From Nostocales cyanobacterium HT-58-2 (GTDB lineage Bacteria > Cyanobacteriota > Cyanobacteriia > Cyanobacteriales > Nostocaceae), in NCBI GenBank assembly GCA_002163975.1, contig CP019636.1, forward strand, positions 7,381,501 to 7,445,500: DNA of 64,000 bases, in the 5' to 3' direction. The notes under the pieces were generated by a model, which was not told where the DNA came from, did no database searches, and saw only the letters and a program-made list of their open reading frames with translations. Shown piece after piece: positions 39,554-47,830 of this stretch (within the stretch, counting starts at the first letter, position 1; each line of letters opens with the position of its first letter). The translations under genes and the position numbers were made by a program.

Positions 39554-39880
39554 ATGCAAATTATTTACGAAACAATGTACATCCTTCGCCCTGACCTAAC
39601 AGACGAACAGGTCGAGCAAGCGATCGCAAAATATGAGAACTTGCTGCGGGAACAAGGAGCCGACAATATCCAAATTCAAAATCGCGGTAAGCGTCGTCTG
39701 GCTTATGAAATTAACAGACAAAGAGATGGCATCTATATCCAGATGAATTACACTGGGGCTGGCAATATCATTGCTCCCTTGGAACGCGCCATGCGTTTGA
39801 GCGAGGAAGTGATTCGCTACCTGACAATTAAGCAGGAAGTCAAAGAGCCAGAAGCTGAGGCAACTGCCACCGCTGCCTAA
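39554..39880 (+). CDS. rpsF: 30S ribosomal protein S6
   Basis: A 108-residue small-subunit protein starting [20 protein letters not shown]. It includes [20 protein letters not shown] and [20 protein letters not shown], all typical of bS6. The Glu/Ala-rich tail [12 protein letters not shown] is common in cyanobacterial S6. GAGGAAAC ahead of the ATG at 39554 serves as a ribosome-binding site. It is monocistronic in this window (next gene 166 bp later), unlike the rpsF-ssb-rpsR operon of many bacteria. A long leader with several hairpins lies upstream. Confidence 0.96.
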   Translation: MQIIYETMYILRPDLTDEQVEQAIAKYENLLREQGADNIQIQNRGKRRLAYEINRQRDGIYIQMNYTGAGNIIAPLERAMRLSEEVIRYLTIKQEVKEPEAEATATAA

Positions 39881-40046
39881 AGGGTATTGGTCAATTGATT
39901 CATTGATGATTTAGGCGGCTCTATAACTCTGAACTTTTATTAAGTTTTGGAGATGAGCCGCAAAAGTGTATATAAAGCGCATATCATATTTTCTAAATCA
40001 TGTAGATGGGAAAGGAAAAGATTCTGAATGGGAGCTGTAAGCCACT

Positions 40047-40604
40047 GTGAGCCAAACTGATACTTCCACTATTCAAGCTCTTTCCACAGAAGTCTCCAAG
40101 CTACGCCAAGAATTGCAGCTTCGGGATCAACTAGTGCAACAGCTGTCTCAAGAACTCTTCCGACTGGTTAAGGGCAATGCTAACTTTATGTCCCAACCAG
40201 ATCTGTCTGAGCGTTATTTGACTCAAGTGCAAGAATTAAGAGAACAGCTACAAGCTGTGGAGCAGCAGGTCACTTTTTACCAAGAGCAAATATCGGCACG
40301 TGACACTGAGATCTACCAATTGCGGCAGTCAGTGCAAGAACTTACTGATCGCAGTCGTATGTTAGAGCAAGTCGTGCAAGAGTTGCCTCAAATCTATCGG
40401 CGTAAGTTCGAGGAGCGGATGGCTCCAGTGAGAGAAAAAGTAGCAATGCTACAACGCGAAAATCGCCAACTTCAGGCAGAAGTCCAAAGTGTAAGTTACC
40501 GTTTGGCGCTCAAAACCCGTACTTCTTCTCACAGTGGCATAGACTTACCTAATTTTCCGCGCACAGCATCTTCTCAGAGTAATATTTCTACGCAAAATGC
40601 GTAA
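40047..40604 (+). CDS. Coiled-coil protein of unknown function
   Basis: A 185-residue, nearly all-helical protein with a GTG start (GGGAG about 11 bases ahead). Heptad-rich regions occupy about residues 10-45 and 60-150 (EQQVTFYQEQISARDTEIYQ, LQRENRQLQAEVQSVSYRLA), followed by a disordered Ser-rich tail. The final 8 bp overlap the next gene, so the two are translationally coupled. I know similar gene pairs from other cyanobacteria but no function. Confidence 0.7.
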   Translation: MSQTDTSTIQALSTEVSKLRQELQLRDQLVQQLSQELFRLVKGNANFMSQPDLSERYLTQVQELREQLQAVEQQVTFYQEQISARDTEIYQLRQSVQELTDRSRMLEQVVQELPQIYRRKFEERMAPVREKVAMLQRENRQLQAEVQSVSYRLALKTRTSSHSGIDLPNFPRTASSQSNISTQNA

Positions 40605-41340
40605 AGTTTTCATTTTAATTGAGTCTGATGGGAGAGAAATAACAGAATTTCCCACTGTAAGGAGGATGTTGTCAGCAATAAAAATGGCAGTTGCTGAGCA
40701 GACTTCACAGCCAACCTCCGTGGAAGTGGTTGCAGCAAATTATTTTTTATCCGAAGACGGCATTTTATCTCACTCTCAAGGGCAAACTTTTTCCCAATTG
40801 CAGGAGATTATTTGTTGTCCTCTAACCCTCTCGCTACCTGATAACTTGTCACTGCCATTTGAAAGAATCATCAAAGCTTGCCGAGATGTTACAGGATTAC
40901 GTCAACAATTGGCACAGCAGATGCAAGTCGCAATTGGGGATGGCTGCTTTTGGTTACCGATAGTCCTCACTGCTAAGGGACCTCTTTATGGTGAGGTCAT
41001 TACTATAGCTGAAGAATACAACGGGAAAAAGTTACCAGAAAACTTATTGATTTGTGACTTCAGCTACTATCAGCCTTACCATCTGTCGGATGCTTTGCGT
41101 CAGCCTTTATATCAAATGGCGTATAATCTCCTGCAATCGTTATCAGCACCACCAGCAACTTATCTGGTGCAGTTTGGGGTGCAAACAAGTGACATCTGCT
41201 TTGACCGTCTTTGGCCATTTCCCACTGCACCAGCTTTGGCTAGTGTTGGTGTCCAACAGCCAGATTTATTTACTTGCCATTGGTACTGCCTCACAGCACA
41301 GCCAATACTCGACTTAACTATCATGCCCATTGTTAAATAG
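40597..41340 (+). CDS. Conserved cyanobacterial protein of unknown function, coupled to the coiled-coil gene
   Basis: A 247-residue soluble protein starting MRKVFILIESDGREITEFPT. It has no signal peptide or membrane segment. Visible conserved-looking blocks are GDGCFWLPIVLTAKGPLYGE, ICDFSYYQPYHLSDALRQPL and ATYLVQFGVQTSDICFDRLW. It overlaps the upstream coiled-coil gene by 8 bp. I do not recognise a fold. Convergent with the STAS gene, only 4 bp apart. Confidence 0.72.
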   Translation: MRKVFILIESDGREITEFPTVRRMLSAIKMAVAEQTSQPTSVEVVAANYFLSEDGILSHSQGQTFSQLQEIICCPLTLSLPDNLSLPFERIIKACRDVTGLRQQLAQQMQVAIGDGCFWLPIVLTAKGPLYGEVITIAEEYNGKKLPENLLICDFSYYQPYHLSDALRQPLYQMAYNLLQSLSAPPATYLVQFGVQTSDICFDRLWPFPTAPALASVGVQQPDLFTCHWYCLTAQPILDLTIMPIVK

Positions 41341-41344
41341 AATT

Positions 41345-41698
41345 TTAGTCAACTGTGACTAGGCTTCTTTCTTGAACAACAGTAAGAATGTCATCATAAG
41401 TGTTGAAGATTTCAAACACTGAATCGAGTTGGGTAAGTTCTAAAATCAAGCGTACAGGAGCTTGTACATTGCAAAGAACCAAGCGACAACCACTTTGATG
41501 GGCAGATTTCAATCCTTTCACCAGAGAAACTAATCCAGAACTATCCATAAAATCAACTTTTGCTAGGTCAATCACCCAGAGTTGATGACGTTGAGGAACG
41601 ACAGCAGCCATCTTTTCGCTGAGAGTCATACCACCCTCTAAATCTATGCGTCCTTCGGGTTTGAACAAAACTACTTGACATTCTGATGTGATAGTCAT
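41345..41698 (-). CDS. STAS-domain anti-sigma-factor antagonist-like protein
   Basis: A 117-residue SpoIIAA-type protein: EGRIDLEGGMTLSEKMAAVV, WVIDLAKVDFMDSSGLVSLV (the phosphorylatable Ser is in DSSG, residues 53-54) and LVLCNVQAPVRLILELTQLD. In partner-switching systems the unphosphorylated form binds an anti-sigma kinase. No kinase or phosphatase partner is adjacent. The frame is open to 41773, but the ATG at 41698 (MTITSECQVV) gives the normal family length; the extension has no domain similarity. Confidence 0.88.
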   Translation of the reverse strand: MTITSECQVVLFKPEGRIDLEGGMTLSEKMAAVVPQRHQLWVIDLAKVDFMDSSGLVSLVKGLKSAHQSGCRLVLCNVQAPVRLILELTQLDSVFEIFNTYDDILTVVQERSLVTVD

Positions 41699-42152
41699 GA
41701 ATCTCACTGGGTAGTTGAAACACTTTACAAAAAAGCACAAAATGGACATAGATACTGATTCACTTTCAACCATAAAAAATGCTGCTTTACCCAGTCATCT
41801 GGGAACTGGCAGCAATTCGGTTAAGACAGATGGTTTCAGTATCCATGCCGTATAATTTGTCCTAACTTTCACCAATATAGGCATAACCATATGGGAATTT
41901 CGGTAACAACCGTATCTTTTACTAAATTTTTACAATTTCAGAAGATCTTTATAAATTTTTTATAAAAAAAATTATTTTGTCTGTGTATGCGTAGAAGATG
42001 TGGTAAGTAAAAACTCCATAGTAAAAAGCTAATAGTTCTCATTGATTTTTTACTATGGATTTTGGACTTTGCATAGCGATTCAATTGACACTTTGTCCAA
42101 AAAAGAGTCAACATAAAAGAAAAGTAAAAATTTGTAAAGATGATGGTGCTGG
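41699..42152. other. AT-rich gap between divergent STAS and DedA genes
   Basis: Holds two promoters presumably. A/T runs near 41930-41970; no gene or clear hairpin was seen. Confidence 0.4.
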
Positions 42153-42785
42153 ATGTCTCTTGAGTTTATATCGCTAGAAAACATCCAGAAAGTTGCTCAT
42201 GAATACGGGTACTGGGCAATTTTTTTGGGAATATTGTTAGAAAATTTAGGGATTCCTCTTCCAGGCGAAACCGTTACTTTAGTTGGCGGGTTTCTAGCTG
42301 GTAGTAAGGAGCTCAATTACTGGCTGGTTCTTACTGATGCTGTTGCTGGTGCTGTTATTGGAGGTACTTGCGGTTATTGGATTGGTAGAATTGGCGGTTG
42401 GTCTTTGCTTGTGCGTCTAGGTAGCCTGTTTAGAATTTCGGAAGCAAGAATTCTGACTATAAAAGAACAATTTAGTGAAAATGCCTCTAAAGCTGTCTTT
42501 TTTGGACGCTTTTTTGCATTACTGCGAATTTTTGCAGCACCACTTGCTGGCATAGTTGAGATGTCCTTTGGAAAATTCTTTATCTACAACCTAGCAGGAG
42601 CATTCGCCTGGGCGAGTACGATGGTGACGCTTGCTTTCTTTGCAGGAAGACTTGTTTCCTTAGAACAATTGGTTGCTTGGGTGAGCCAGTTTGCGATTGC
42701 AGCGTTGTTGATTCTAGTCGCTGTGATTGCTATCCCTGTCTGGTTGGAGTCCCGGCAAAAGGGTGGTGAGGAGATAGGAAGATGA
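42153..42785 (+). CDS. DedA-family (SNARE-associated/VTT) membrane protein
   Basis: A 210-residue integral membrane protein: YGYWAIFLGILLENLGIPLP followed by GETVTLVGGFLAG (the characteristic ExxxPxPGE region), a re-entrant loop, FFGRFFALLRIFAAPLAGIV (the FxxR...G motif) and a terminal helix near residues 180-200. DedA/VTT proteins move or scramble lipids and affect membrane potential and drug tolerance in bacteria; the substrate here is unknown. It starts with an ATG at 42153. Confidence 0.92.
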   Translation: MSLEFISLENIQKVAHEYGYWAIFLGILLENLGIPLPGETVTLVGGFLAGSKELNYWLVLTDAVAGAVIGGTCGYWIGRIGGWSLLVRLGSLFRISEARILTIKEQFSENASKAVFFGRFFALLRIFAAPLAGIVEMSFGKFFIYNLAGAFAWASTMVTLAFFAGRLVSLEQLVAWVSQFAIAALLILVAVIAIPVWLESRQKGGEEIGR

Positions 42786-42900
42786 GGAAGCAGTGAGTTG
42801 CAAAGCCAGTGCTCTCCAGAAGGGAGCCAGTGCTTTGGTACAGAAACTAGAAGTTTTTTCTGATTCTGTCTCTGTAACAAGGCTATCTTAAGCCTCCTAG

Positions 42901-43350
42901 CTAATATTGTTGAATCTCTGGTTTTTCATTAAGTAAAATCCAGTATAAGTTTAGAGTTTCCACCACCTGTACCAGAGCGGAAAGACCCATAGGTTTCACA
43001 AGATAAGAATTAGCTCCTAACTCGTAGGCTTGATTGATATCAGAACTTTGTTTGGAGGAAGTCAAGACAACAACTGGTAGCCGCTTAAGTTCTGGTTGCT
43101 GCCGCAGCCATGCTAGAATTTCATGACCGGAACGGCAGGGGAGTTTCAAATCTAACAAGACAACCGCAGGCAATGGATAATGATCGCGATCACTGTATTC
43201 CCCTTCTCCATTCAGGTAGGCAACGGCAGTATCTCCATCAGTCACAACTTGTAATGCAGCATTTGTCAGAGCCGCTTTGCGAAAAGCACGTTGTAGAAGG
43301 AGGATATCGTTGGGATCATCTTCTACTAGCAATATATTATGTGCTGCCAT
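42901..43350 (-). CDS. Single-domain response regulator (Rcp1-like)
   Basis: A 149-residue receiver with no output domain: ILLVEDDPNDILLLQRAFRK, VVLLDLKLPCRSGHEILAWL (phosphoacceptor Asp67), VVVLTSSKQSSDINQAYELG and SYLVKPMGLSALVQVVETLN (Lys near 118). The length and the acidic insertion GEGEYSDRDHYPLP are typical of the Rcp1 group that partners phytochrome- and CHASE3-type kinases. Its start overlaps the end of the kinase gene by 14 bp, so it is the cognate partner. Confidence 0.94.
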   Translation of the reverse strand: MAAHNILLVEDDPNDILLLQRAFRKAALTNAALQVVTDGDTAVAYLNGEGEYSDRDHYPLPAVVLLDLKLPCRSGHEILAWLRQQPELKRLPVVVLTSSKQSSDINQAYELGANSYLVKPMGLSALVQVVETLNLYWILLNEKPEIQQY

Positions 43351-44719
43351 CCGGGCTCCTTAGTTCAATCCAAAACCTGCTTCCCTGTCCCAACTGCGAT
43401 TCTACCCCTACTCGTCCCTCCATGCGCTCAACACCTTTACGTACAATTGCTAACCCTATTCCAGTGCCTGGGTAAGTTTCTTGTCCGTGTAAACGCTCAA
43501 AAACTTGAAAAATGCGTTTTTGGTGCTCGCTAGCGATGCCAATGCCATTATCAGCAACCCATAAGCGTACCCAATTGTTATATTTCTCTGCCCACACCCG
43601 CACTTGTGGTTGCACACCAACTTTTACAAATTTAATCGCATTTTCTACTAAATTGGTAGCTACTTGAACTAATGTTGGATGATGAGCAAGAACCTGCGGT
43701 AGCGGTGAGTCAATTTTGATTTCTGCCTGCTTTTGCTCTATTTCAGGCTGTATCTCGCGTATGACTTCTGATATCACTAATGTCAGGTCTATCGATTTTA
43801 GTGGTAACTCTGTGCGGCTGAGGCGGCTGTAAGCAAGTAAGTCTTGTATCAAATTTTCTAATCTCAGCGCAGAAGCGATAATACGTCGGGCATACTCTTT
43901 ACCAAGTTCGTCTAGTAAGTCCCCATAGTCTTCTAGCAAAGCTTCCGCAAACCCATGCATTGCTCGCAAAGGAGCTTGCAAATCGTGAGAAACTGAATAC
44001 CCAAAAGCTTCAAGTTCGTTGTTGGCTTCTTGCAATTGCTGGGTACGCTCAGTAACTCCCCGTTCCAAGATTTCGTTTTCCTGCTGGCTTTGAAGCTGGT
44101 TACGCCTAAATAAGTAGTAGACTAAAGCTAACAGTGCCAAATTCACAACAGTAGCGATAGAAAGTGTGACAATGGTTCGCTGAGTGCTAGCTTGTGACTC
44201 TCTTGAGCGCTGCTGCAACAGGCGATGCTCGAAATCTTCCATGTCAGCAATTTGCTGACGAATATTATCCATTATCTCTTTACCACGATTGGTGTTTACT
44301 ATTTGTTGAGCGGCACCAAACCCTTGTTCACGACGTATGTTGATAGTTTGTTGGAGTTCAGCGAGCTTATTAGTAACTGCTTGTTCTAAAGTGAGAATTT
44401 GCTGTTGCTGCTTTGGATTATCTGCTGTTAGTTTTTTCAAAGAACCAATGAGACGGGTAATTTGGGCGATCGCACGTTCATAAGGTTGCAGATAATTTTC
44501 CTTCCCGGTAATCAAATAACCTCGCTGTCCGGTTTCTGCATCCTTTAATGTTGAGAGTGTTTCTTTGAGTTCAGCTATCACCTGGTGGCTTTGACTAACC
44601 TGACGCTCATTGTCACTCAGCTTTTGAATATTGCGATAAGACACTAGTGCATTGACGAGTAATAACACCAGTGTTGTCACCAGCCCGAGTTGAATTTGTT
44701 GTGCAAGCGGTCTTCTCAT
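43337..44719 (-). CDS. CHASE3-domain sensor histidine kinase
   Basis: A 460-residue membrane kinase. TM1 at about 10-28; CHASE3 sensor at about 35-175 (LKDAETGQRGYLITGKENYL); TM2 at about 183-205; short coiled coil; HisKA with EAFGYSVSHDLQAPLRAMHG (His245); HATPase from about 350 with NLVENAIKFV, VADNGIGIASEHQ and GTGIGLAIVRKGVERM. This phytochrome-like kinase core (SVSHDLQ) is typical of cyanobacteria. It is co-transcribed with the overlapping response regulator. The signal is unknown. Confidence 0.94.
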   Translation of the reverse strand: MRRPLAQQIQLGLVTTLVLLLVNALVSYRNIQKLSDNERQVSQSHQVIAELKETLSTLKDAETGQRGYLITGKENYLQPYERAIAQITRLIGSLKKLTADNPKQQQQILTLEQAVTNKLAELQQTINIRREQGFGAAQQIVNTNRGKEIMDNIRQQIADMEDFEHRLLQQRSRESQASTQRTIVTLSIATVVNLALLALVYYLFRRNQLQSQQENEILERGVTERTQQLQEANNELEAFGYSVSHDLQAPLRAMHGFAEALLEDYGDLLDELGKEYARRIIASALRLENLIQDLLAYSRLSRTELPLKSIDLTLVISEVIREIQPEIEQKQAEIKIDSPLPQVLAHHPTLVQVATNLVENAIKFVKVGVQPQVRVWAEKYNNWVRLWVADNGIGIASEHQKRIFQVFERLHGQETYPGTGIGLAIVRKGVERMEGRVGVESQLGQGSRFWIELRSPDGST

Positions 44720-45024
44720 TTCCTATCGGCAGGGCAAACTTCTTCTACCGATAAGCTTATACAAAGCACTTGCGTTTTAGCCGTAGAATTTATCCCGACA
44801 CTGCAATTGTGATTGATGTTTGAAAATTTTTGAGAGTGTTAGAGGAAGTGCTTAATCTTTAACAAAGACCTCTCTAAAATCAGTATAGGGTCAACAAGGT
44901 ATACACATAAGAAGTGACGTCTTGTTGAAATTCTCTGATGACCAAAAACAGAGTTTCGTTCACGGATAAGTTTGAGCTAGGTCAACTCAAACTTATAGGA
45001 AACAAAATATAGGTAAAATTTAAC
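44720..45024. other. Gap between divergent kinase and cysK genes
   Basis: AT-rich spacer. Two short copies of CAAACTTAT/TCAAACTTATAGG occur before cysK. No RNA gene was recognised. Confidence 0.35.
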
Positions 45025-46002
45025 ATGGATATCAAAAACGGCTTTGTAGATAGCATAGGTCATACACCACTTATTCGTTTAAACAGCTTTAGTGAAGAAA
45101 CTGGATGCGAAATCCTTGGTAAAGCAGAATTTCTCAATCCTGGTGGTTCTGTTAAAGATAGGGCTGCACTTTACATTATTCAAGATGCTGAAGAAAAAGG
45201 TTTACTCAAACCCGGTGGCACAGTCGTGGAAGGAACAGCTGGTAATACTGGCATTGGGTTGGCACATATATGCAACGCCAAAGGCTATAAATGCTTGATC
45301 ATAATTCCCAACACACAGTCGCAAGAAAAGATGGATGCCTTGAGGGCATTAGGTGCAGAAGTTCGCCCCGTCCCTGCTGTGCCTTATAAAGACCCCAACA
45401 ACTACGTCAAACTCTCTGGCAGAGTAGCCAGCGAGATGGAAAATGCTATTTGGGCAAATCAATTTGATAACTTAGCAAACCGTCGCGCCCATTACGAAAC
45501 GACAGGACCAGAAATTTGGGCACAAACAGATGGTAAAGTTGACGCTTGGGTGGCTGCAACAGGAACTGGTGGAACCTTTGCAGGTGTAGCAATGTATATC
45601 AAAGAAAAAAATCCAGGAGTCAAATGCGTTGTTGCTGATCCAAAAGGGAGCGGGCTTTACAGCTACATTAAAACAGGCGAAATAAAGATTGAAGGAAATT
45701 CAATTACCGAAGGTATTGGCAACAGTCGCATTACCGCCAATATGGAAGGCGCACCGACTGATGACGCTATCCAGATTGATGACCAGGAAGCCATACGGGT
45801 CGTTTATCAGTTACTGCGGAAAGATGGCTTATTCATGGGTGGTTCTACAGGTATAAATGTTGCTGCAGCCGTTGCTTTAGCAAAACAAATGGGGCCAGGA
45901 CATACCATTGTTACTATTTTGTGTGACAGTGGTTCCCGTTACCAGTCACGTATATTTAACTACGAATGGCTACAATCAAAAGGTCTTTTACCAGATCAAT
46001 AG
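45025..46002 (+). CDS. cysK: Cysteine synthase A
   Basis: O-acetylserine sulfhydrylase, PLP enzyme. The 325-residue product starts MDIKNGFVDSIGHTPLIRLN. The PLP lysine is in NPGGSVKDRAALYII; the substrate loop reads VEGTAGNTGIGLA (Ala in place of the common Ser of TSGNTG); the phosphate-binding region is AATGTGGTFAGVAMYIK. Later blocks such as NQFDNLANRRAHYETTGPEI look more like the fungal/mitochondrial-type cysteine synthases than the short bacterial CysK, which is usual for one of several cyanobacterial paralogues. A hairpin follows the stop. Confidence 0.93.
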   Translation: MDIKNGFVDSIGHTPLIRLNSFSEETGCEILGKAEFLNPGGSVKDRAALYIIQDAEEKGLLKPGGTVVEGTAGNTGIGLAHICNAKGYKCLIIIPNTQSQEKMDALRALGAEVRPVPAVPYKDPNNYVKLSGRVASEMENAIWANQFDNLANRRAHYETTGPEIWAQTDGKVDAWVAATGTGGTFAGVAMYIKEKNPGVKCVVADPKGSGLYSYIKTGEIKIEGNSITEGIGNSRITANMEGAPTDDAIQIDDQEAIRVVYQLLRKDGLFMGGSTGINVAAAVALAKQMGPGHTIVTILCDSGSRYQSRIFNYEWLQSKGLLPDQ

Positions 46003-46017
46003 ACTTCTTACATAAAT

Positions 46018-46043
46018 CTTTGCCTCTTCTTTGAAGAGCAAAG
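46018..46043 (+). terminator. Hairpin downstream of cysK
   Basis: CTTTG(C)CTCTTC-TTT-GAAGAGCAAAG, 11 pairs with one bulge, 15 bp after the stop. No U-run follows, so an intrinsic terminator is only possible. Confidence 0.4.
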
Positions 46044-46100
46044 CTCTACACCCTAAATCCCTCTCCCAAGCTTGGGAGACGGGGTTGGGCGACGGCAGTT

Positions 46101-46250
46101 TGCACACTCAGAGGCTTTGGGGTCCCCACGAAGGAGCCAGCCGCGTGGGCGGGTTTCCCGACTTGAGCGGACTGGCGTTGGGGTTGGGGGAAACCCTCCT
46201 CGCAACTTCTCTGTGCAACGCACTGCCTCATGAGGGCAGGTTTTGCATTT
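46101..46250. repeat. GC-rich dispersed repeat cluster
   Basis: Modules GGGTCCCCACGAAGGAGCC, GGGCGGGTTTCCCGACTTGA, GGGGGAAACCCTCCTCGCAA and GTGCAACGCACTGCCTC. Open frames on both strands here are repeat-derived. It occupies most of the 46003-46322 gap. Confidence 0.6.
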
Positions 46251-46322
46251 GTGCAAAGATCTTCGGTCACATTCTTTTCTATAATTAGTATAAAAAATAA
46301 CTAATAATAAATAGCATAACAA

Positions 46323-46655
46323 ATGGATAGTCTATCTCAATCAGAAAATTCCTCAGCAACGCCACCACCTGTTTCTCCTAAGTGCGTCCGTGTATGCCAA
46401 AATCGAACTTGTCGCAAGCAAGGCGCAGCAAAGGTATTAGCAGCTTTTAAGGCGTTGCCAGTTCCTGAAGTCACCGTCAGTGGTTGTGGCTGTTTAGGAC
46501 AATGTGGCAATGGACCAATAGTACTAGTGCTACCAGATAGAGTCTGGTATAGTCACGTACATCCTAGTGAAATACCTCTAGTGGTAGAACAGCATTTACG
46601 TGGTGGTCAAAGAGTGACACAGATGCTCTATTATCGGTTTCATGTACAGGGATAA
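46323..46655 (+). CDS. Thioredoxin-like [2Fe-2S] ferredoxin-domain protein
   Basis: A 110-residue soluble protein. Six cysteines lie in CVRVCQNRTCRKQGA (21, 25, 30) and SGCGCLGQCGNGP (55, 57, 61); four of them would hold a [2Fe-2S] cluster as in the thioredoxin-like ferredoxins (NuoE/HoxE C-terminal type). The N-terminal 20 residues are Ser/Pro-rich. No NADH dehydrogenase or hydrogenase gene is adjacent, so the partner is unknown. The start is an ATG at 46323. Confidence 0.86.
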   Translation: MDSLSQSENSSATPPPVSPKCVRVCQNRTCRKQGAAKVLAAFKALPVPEVTVSGCGCLGQCGNGPIVLVLPDRVWYSHVHPSEIPLVVEQHLRGGQRVTQMLYYRFHVQG

Positions 46656-46717
46656 TGTTCATTATGAACAGTTTATAGAGGTCTGCACTCTTTTTAACTG
46701 AAGCGGGACATCTCATC

Positions 46718-47818
46718 ATGAATATTCAGCAGCTACGTCAGTCTTTGAAACTTAAGTGGGTGAGTTACTACTACAACAATCATTCGTGGCTAGAAAAAAT
46801 GCGAGTATGGGGAACTTACGATGGTCAGCGTCGCCCTTCCTCTAGTTTTATCCTGGCTACTTTGTCTGTTTTGGAGCCGCAGCTTGAAGAAATTTTTCCT
46901 TTTATCTTGGAACTAAACAACGATCCTGATCAGATTGTTGCAGCACTGGGTCTTAATTTTAACCCTGAAGAACAGTTACATTTAGTAGAGTCGGCTGAAT
47001 CTGTAGCTGATACTAAGTTGCATTCAAAAACCTCACCCCGCCCTCCGGGCACCCCTCTCCTTGCTAAGGAGAGGGGCGGGGGTGAGGTGACACCTATGAA
47101 TGCAACTCGGTATGAAAACGAAGTTGAGAGTGAATCTATTCACCAGATATTGCCCAAGCAAGAAGCTTTGACTGCCAGTGTAGTTAACGCAGAAGAGGAA
47201 AATAACAGCGAACCCTGGTTATCTGTGGCACTTAATACTAAAGTTGCTTGCGAAGTTCCTTTTCAAACACTAACTGAGTGCAAACCTTTGACATTCAGTG
47301 CAAGTGCCAGTGAGGCGGAAAGTCAAAGTCAAGCTGTACAATCAGTTGCAGTTGCATCTACCGAAGCAGCACGCAAAAGTAATTCTGTGGCTTTAATGAC
47401 AGTTGCTTCGACTCAGATGCAAAGCAAAAGCCGATCACTACCTTTGGTTGCATTTTTTCGTACTAATAGGGAAAAGAAAAGTCAATCGATGCCATCTGTT
47501 GACTTTGTCCCACAAGTGGAACGCAAAAGCAAGCCAAGGTCATTGGTTGGAGTTGCGACTTCTGATGAGGAATGCAAAAGTAAATCTATTTCATTGGGTG
47601 CGGTCATTTCTGACAGAGTGGAAAGCAAACCTGTCTCATCTATTGTCACGGCTCCTAAGATGGAATGCAAAGGTAGACTTATGACAAAACCGCAACAACA
47701 TATTCATCACCAAGTGAAGAAATCATCTGCCAGTCCAAAGAGTCACTTAGCTAATTGGATAGATGACTTTTGTCAAGGTGTAGGATGGGATAAAGAAGAC
47801 ACACGTTTTATTCCATGA
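46718..47818 (+). CDS. DUF5331-like protein with internal repeats and an inserted dispersed repeat
   Basis: A 366-residue protein. The first 90 residues (MNIQQLRQSLKLKWVSYYYN, MRVWGTYDGQRRPSSSFILA) match what I recall as DUF5331, a cyanobacterial domain. Residues 105-124 are encoded by a GC-rich dispersed repeat inserted in frame. From about 165 to 335 come roughly eight degenerate repeats of 15-18 residues with the shape S-(L/V/M)-x-x-V-x-(S/T)-x-x-E-x-K-S-(K/R/Q). The C-terminal SHLANWIDDFCQGVGWDKED looks like a separate short conserved motif. Probably disordered in the middle; function unknown. It is convergent with the YgfZ gene, 12 bp apart. Confidence 0.72.
   Translation: MNIQQLRQSLKLKWVSYYYNNHSWLEKMRVWGTYDGQRRPSSSFILATLSVLEPQLEEIFPFILELNNDPDQIVAALGLNFNPEEQLHLVESAESVADTKLHSKTSPRPPGTPLLAKERGGGEVTPMNATRYENEVESESIHQILPKQEALTASVVNAEEENNSEPWLSVALNTKVACEVPFQTLTECKPLTFSASASEAESQSQAVQSVAVASTEAARKSNSVALMTVASTQMQSKSRSLPLVAFFRTNREKKSQSMPSVDFVPQVERKSKPRSLVGVATSDEECKSKSISLGAVISDRVESKPVSSIVTAPKMECKGRLMTKPQQHIHHQVKKSSASPKSHLANWIDDFCQGVGWDKEDTRFIP
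47031..47088. repeat. Palindromic dispersed repeat inside the DUF5331-like gene
   Basis: CCTCACCCCGCCC at one end and GGGCGGGGGTGAGG at the other, with CCCCTCTCC-TTGCTAA-GGAGAGGGG inside. This CTCACCCC...GGTGAGG element is common between genes of filamentous cyanobacteria; here it is read through in frame. Confidence 0.8.
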
Positions 47819-47830
47819 AACGACTGCTGA

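Noticed and set aside
39341-39559. 72-codon minus-strand frame overlapping the rpsF start
   Set aside because: It has some protein-like look ([20 protein letters not shown]), but there is no ribosome-binding site and it overlaps the rpsF start codon and Shine-Dalgarno region antisense. It could be a gene remnant; not strong enough to call.
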